Shown here piece by piece: positions 60,843 to 64,000 of a stretch of 64,000 nucleotides of DNA; the stretch's first letter is position 1; every line of letters begins with the position of its first letter. This DNA is from Planomicrobium stackebrandtii. GTDB lineage: Bacteria > Bacillota > Bacilli > Bacillales_A > Planococcaceae. Position numbers and translations under genes: made by a program. Below the pieces are notes generated by a model. The model searched no databases. It worked only from the letters and a program-made list of their open reading frames with translations, and was not told the origin of the DNA. Where the stretch lies: contig NZ_JAUSWB010000003.1 in the NCBI RefSeq assembly GCF_030814955.1, positions 343,583 through 407,582 of the forward strand, written 5' to 3'.

Positions 60843-60848
60843 TTTTTG

Positions 60849-60886
60849 AAGATGCCAGCTGCTATAGCTGGCATCTTTTGTCTTTT
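60849..60886 (+). terminator. Rho-independent terminator of guaA
   Basis: AAGATGCCAGCT, five bases, AGCTGGCATCTT, then TTGTCTTTT. Confidence 0.9.
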
Positions 60887-60982
60887 ACACGAACTTTTTT
60901 AATTATTTCACCATAAATGTTCGTGTTTAGTATTGTTCTTTCAGTTTGTACATGTTATATTACGAAAGAAATTAAATAAGCT

Positions 60983-61051
60983 TGTCGTATAATGTCGGGG
61001 ATAAGGCCCGAAAGTTTCTACCGAGTTACCGTAAATGACTCGACTACGATT
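60983..61051 (+). ncRNA. Guanine riboswitch upstream of the purine permease
   Basis: P1 is TCGTA paired with TACGA; then TATAATGTCGGGG, GATAAGG, TTTCTACC, ACCGTAAATGACTCGACTA. The J3/1 word GACTA has C, giving guanine specificity. The L2 word GATAAGG differs by one base from the common GATATGG. A terminator at 61115-61150 and the permease start at 61187 complete the switch. Confidence 0.9.
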
Positions 61052-61114
61052 TTAACCCGCTCATTTTTTGGTGAGCAGGGTGCCTTTTATTTTTTTACGT
61101 GGAAGGGTAAATCG

Positions 61115-61150
61115 AACGCATACGGCAAACCGCTGTATGCGTTTTTCTTT
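61115..61150 (+). terminator. Riboswitch-controlled terminator before the permease
   Basis: AACGCATACGGC and GCTGTATGCGTT pair with one wobble, followed by TTTCTTTT. Expression platform of the second guanine aptamer. Confidence 0.88.
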
Positions 61151-61186
61151 TGTAGGGATTATACACAGGCATTCGGAGGAATCAGA

Positions 61187-62524
61187 ATGAAAAAGTATTT
61201 TCAGTTTGAAGAACTGGGAACGAACTATCGCCGGGAATTTATCGGCGGACTTACCACATTTTTAGCGATGGCTTATATTTTAGTCGTCAATCCGCTGACA
61301 TTAACACTAGAGTCAGTTCCGGATCTTCCGGATGCAATGCGCATGGATTACGGAGCTGTCTTTATGGCAACCGCGCTGGCTGCTGCAATCGGATGTTTGG
61401 TTATGGGGATATTGGCGAAGTACCCAATCGCTCTTGCTCCAGGCATGGGCCTTAATGCATTCTTTGCCTACACGGTTATTCTAACTTACGGAATTCCTTG
61501 GCAAACGGCTTTAACAGGGGTTTTGTTTTCCGGTCTTATTTTTATTCTTATTACTTTGACGGGTCTTCGTGAACTGATCATCAACTCTATTCCTGCCGAC
61601 TTGAAATACGCAGTAGGAGCTGGTATCGGACTTTATATTACGTTTATCGGACTGCAAAACGCAGGTATCGTTGTCGGGAATCCCGATACGTTGGTTGGTC
61701 TAGGAGACCTGTCGGACAGCTCTGCGCTGCTGGCGATCTTCGGTTTGCTTGTCACGGTTATCTTCATGGTCCGGGGCATACAAGGCGGAATCTTTTTCGG
61801 TATCATGATCGCGGCAATTGTCGGAATGATTTTTGGCGTTGTCAACTTGCCGAGTGCGATCATTGACTTTAATGTGCCAAGCATGGCACCAACATTCGGT
61901 GTCGCGCTTGAACCGATTTTCAATGACTTTGGTTCATTGTTGAATATCCAGTTTCTTGTCGTAGTATTGACATTCCTGTTCGTCGATTTCTTCGACACAG
62001 CGGGAACGTTGGTGGCTGTAGCTAATCAAGCTGGTTTAATGAAAGACAATAAACTTCCAAGAGCAGGCAAGGCGCTTTTGGCTGATTCGATTGCTACGGT
62101 GAGCGGTTCGATCTTCGGAACGTCAACGACCACTTCGTACATTGAATCAACGGCAGGAGTTGCTGCGGGAGCTCGATCCGGATTTGCCGCTGTCGTCACC
62201 GGGGTGCTGTTCCTCGTCTCGATACTCTTTTATCCGCTGCTTGAAGTAATTACGAGCGCGGTGACAGCTCCGGCTTTGGTCATCGTTGGTGTCTTGATGG
62301 TTTCGGCTCTTGGGAAAATTGACTGGACAAAATTTGAAATTGCAGTACCGGCTTTTTTGACAATGATTGCTATGCCTCTTGGCTACAGCATTGCAACGGG
62401 AATCGCAATTGGTTTTATCTTCTATCCGATCACCATGATTGTTGCAGGAAAGGGCAAGCAGGTTCATCCAATCATGTATGGGTTGTTTGTAATTTTTGTT
62501 TTGTATTTCATTTTCATAGCGTAA
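61187..62524 (+). CDS. pbuG: Guanine/hypoxanthine permease (NCS2, PbuG type)
   Basis: A 445-residue nucleobase:cation symporter-2 family AzgA-like membrane protein importing guanine and hypoxanthine. It shows PIALAPGMGLNAFFAYTV near residue 85 and FVDFFDTAGTLVAVANQAG near residue 270, with about 12 hydrophobic segments. CGGAGGAATC precedes the ATG at 61187; the frame is open upstream but runs through the riboswitch and is not used. Control by the guanine riboswitch fits its role. Confidence 0.94.
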   Translation: MKKYFQFEELGTNYRREFIGGLTTFLAMAYILVVNPLTLTLESVPDLPDAMRMDYGAVFMATALAAAIGCLVMGILAKYPIALAPGMGLNAFFAYTVILTYGIPWQTALTGVLFSGLIFILITLTGLRELIINSIPADLKYAVGAGIGLYITFIGLQNAGIVVGNPDTLVGLGDLSDSSALLAIFGLLVTVIFMVRGIQGGIFFGIMIAAIVGMIFGVVNLPSAIIDFNVPSMAPTFGVALEPIFNDFGSLLNIQFLVVVLTFLFVDFFDTAGTLVAVANQAGLMKDNKLPRAGKALLADSIATVSGSIFGTSTTTSYIESTAGVAAGARSGFAAVVTGVLFLVSILFYPLLEVITSAVTAPALVIVGVLMVSALGKIDWTKFEIAVPAFLTMIAMPLGYSIATGIAIGFIFYPITMIVAGKGKQVHPIMYGLFVIFVLYFIFIA

Positions 62525-62531
62525 ATATAAA

Positions 62532-62564
62532 GAATCCACCAGAACGATTGGTGGATTTTTTTCT
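62532..62564 (+). terminator. Rho-independent terminator
   Basis: AATCCACC, nine bases, GGTGGATT, then T6. Ends the permease gene. Confidence 0.87.
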
Positions 62565-63590
62565 TTTGATAGTTTGCAAAATCAAGTAGAACACTTCGTC
62601 CATGAGTGCTTTGTTCACCATCCTCTGCTTCGGGTATTTATTGATTAACAGGACTGCCGTATTTCAATGGGGTCACTGACGGTGACAAGAAATCCACGCA
62701 TAGTAGCAATTGGTATTTTTGTCGCTGGCATGAGAAGTGCGGTTTTGCAGAGTGAAAAAATGTTCAGTTCATTTTTGAGTGCGGTGTAAATACAGAACTA
62801 TTTTCATTAGGGTGGCAGGGGAGAGAGTACTTTCTTACTGAGGTGCGCCGCTCTTTTCATGATATGCTCCGTCATTTTGATGGCGGCTATACCAGCGGGT
62901 TTTAGCGTTTGCCCTTTTGCTTCATCGCCGATAGCGTCACCTAAAACAATTCTTCATAAGTTCGGGGAAGATGAATTTAAAACAGAGATGCTCTTTAGAG
63001 GCGAGCTATTTTTTTAGTTAGCAAGTCTCGATAGTTTCTGCTGGGCGAGGTCCAAGGTTTCTGGCGCGCGTTTCGCAACGCTTTAATTGATGGGGGAATG
63101 GAAAAAGATTTTGACCCGATGTTCAGGTCTCTGTTACGGATAAAGAAAACATTAAAATTCATTAGACTTCCCACATTACGGTCTACTCGGATAGGGCACG
63201 ATGGGCATAGCCTATCTATGGGGTTTGGGTTGCAAACCGCAATTTACAAGAGTCTGTAAAGAACCCTTTTGTTTTCGGAAGATGCATCTAGTATTACATT
63301 TCTTCTTTTATAAAAAGTTTATAGCGTATTATTATAGAAGAAACTTTACGAGCCTTTAGTATTGGGGAATAAGTTGAAGTGGAGACAGGTTAATAAGTAT
63401 GAGAGACAGGCAAGGATTCAAGACTTTTTTACAAGTTAATTTCAATTGTTGTCCAAGAATAGTAACTCTTTAAATTAAAGGAGAAGGCTTGAATGTAAAG
63501 AGGCAATTCCCTTTCAAATTTGTAACGTTTTTGTAATCTTTTTATTGAGAATTTTCTGTTATAATAAAGTGGTACAAAAATCCTCTTTAA
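62565..63590. other. 1-kb gene-poor stretch upstream of the rrn operon
   Basis: No full-length gene is supported. It includes one weak small ORF (62859-63017) and a GTG-started fragment at about 62681-62788 (VTRNPRIVAIGIFVAGMRSA then a stop soon after) that could be the remnant of a membrane protein. An extended -10 (TGTTATAAT, ending 63565) may give an upstream rrn promoter. Confidence 0.45.
62859..63017 (+). CDS. Possible 52-residue secreted or membrane peptide
   Basis: ATG at 62859 opens a hydrophobic start (MICSVILMAAIPAGFSVC), then a polar tail with a basic and acidic segment (HKFGEDEFKTEM) to a TAG at 63015. The N-terminus looks like a signal peptide or a single helix. The nearest RBS-like word (GAGGTG) is 15 or more bases away, which is far. 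It may be a decayed gene; I do not recognise the family. Confidence 0.25.
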   Translation: MICSVILMAAIPAGFSVCPFASSPIASPKTILHKFGEDEFKTEMLFRGELFF

Positions 63591-63594
63591 AGTG

Positions 63595-63623
63595 TTGACT
63601 CTATAATGTCATCGTGTTATATT
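63595..63623 (+). promoter_or_regulatory. rrn promoter P2
   Basis: TTGACT (63595-63600), 17 bases, TATATT (63618-63623), about 190 bases upstream of the 16S gene, a normal position for a Bacillales rrn promoter. A second, upstream promoter may use the extended -10 ending at 63565. Confidence 0.8.
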
Positions 63624-63812
63624 AATCAAATCGCCAATGAGCGCGGCGAACAACTTGAACCTTGAAAACTGAACAGCAAAACGTCAACAAACACGCAACG
63701 GCCGCGCAAAACGGCCCGCGCAACTTTACTGATCAGCATCATGCAGATCACAAGCGAACCGTGCGTCTTTGGACGGCGGTACGCCAGCAGTATTGAGCAA
63801 TCAACACTACTC
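63624..63812 (+). other. rrn leader (pre-16S)
   Basis: It contains the Bacillales-typical word CCTTGAAAACTGAACAG (63660-63676), part of the antitermination and processing region before 16S rRNA. No coding content. Confidence 0.7.
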
Positions 63813-64000
63813 TATAATGGAGAGTTTGATCCTGGCTCAGGACGAACGCTGGCGGCGTGCCTAATACATGCAAGTCGAGCGGAACCTTTGGAGCTTGCTC
63901 CAAAAGTTTAGCGGCGGACGGGTGAGTAACACGTGGGCAACCTGCCCTGCAGATCGGGATAACTCCGGGAAACCGGTGCTAATACCGAATAGTTTGTTTC
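63813..64000 (+). rRNA. rrs: 16S ribosomal RNA, 5' part
   Basis: Starts near 63813 (TATAATGGAGAGTTTGATCC) and runs past the window end. It contains the universal AGAGTTTGATCCTGGCTCAG and GTGCCTAATACATGCAAGTC stretches. The V1 loop (GAACCTTTGGAGCTTGCTCC) and the AATACCGAATAGTTTG stretch resemble Planococcus sequences, by memory. The gene is cut by the window edge. Confidence 0.98.

Noticed and set aside
60992..61186. 65-codon in-frame extension of the purine permease
   Set aside because: It runs through the guanine aptamer and its terminator. The ATG at 61187 has a strong RBS and gives the normal family start.

Overview
The window is chromosomal DNA of a Gram-positive Bacillales bacterium, most likely a Planococcaceae member close to Planococcus. 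Supporting signs are a 16S rRNA 5' end of Bacillales type in the last 190 bases, Shine-Dalgarno sites of the AAGGAGG kind, many TTG/GTG starts, T-tailed rho-independent terminators after most transcription units, sortases, lipoproteins, MecA_N-type PBP, guanine riboswitches and a BirA box. I see no insertion sequence, prophage, tRNA or CRISPR array. The genus call is an inference from gene content and the short 16S fragment.

Layout. 1-10.6 kb: xylose locus with the repressor xylR (minus), a sugar ABC importer (lipoprotein plus two permeases, no ATPase), a YesL-like protein, xylA-xylB, an aldo/keto reductase and a Gfo/Idh/MocA oxidoreductase. The importer and xylA promoters carry the same 26-bp operator-like site over the -35 box, and each has a cre-like site near the start of transcription. 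10.7-13.2 kb: PhzF-like protein, KtrA-like K+ channel regulator, RNase H-like protein. 13.8-15.2 kb: surface protein with two DUF4397 repeats overlapping a class F sortase gene. 15.2-20.2 kb: TetR/SDR divergent pair, a small membrane-protein gene broken by TGA, a DASS anion transporter, an NAD(P)-binding protein and uppP. 20.2-23.4 kb: LysR regulator divergent from a GntP permease and 3-hydroxybutyrate dehydrogenase. 23.4-29.7 kb: housekeeping and hypothetical genes (hydrolase, TVP38, YkvI, ketopantoate reductase, RNA methyltransferase, class V aminotransferase) with a 6 x 21-bp tandem repeat. 29.8-31 kb: class D sortase plus an Excalibur protein ending in an LPNTA signal. 31.2-38.8 kb: HEAT protein, bioY with a BirA box, pgi, a PBP3-like transpeptidase, an aldo/keto reductase and an alpha-glucosidase.

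39.1-41.8 kb is the most interesting segment: a secreted subtilisin, then an XRE-TPR regulator of NprR/PlcR size whose stop codon overlaps (ATGA) the start of a 31-residue peptide gene with a signal-peptide-like N-terminus and a Pro-rich hydrophobic tail. This is the classic layout of an RRNPP receptor/pro-peptide quorum-sensing pair and looks undescribed at this locus.

41.9-51.7 kb: two GNAT acetyltransferases, ilvD, and a TRAP transporter (DctPQM) operon with a tartrate/D-malate-type dehydrogenase, an SDR and an aldehyde dehydrogenase, which looks like a hydroxy-acid or sugar-acid catabolic unit. 52.2-54.5 kb: pncB-nadE NAD salvage. 54.7-59 kb: MoxR-DUF58-transglutaminase operon. 59.1-62.5 kb: guaA and a guanine/hypoxanthine permease, each behind its own guanine riboswitch and terminator. 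62.6-64 kb: a gene-poor stretch, then the promoter, leader and 5' part of an rrn operon.
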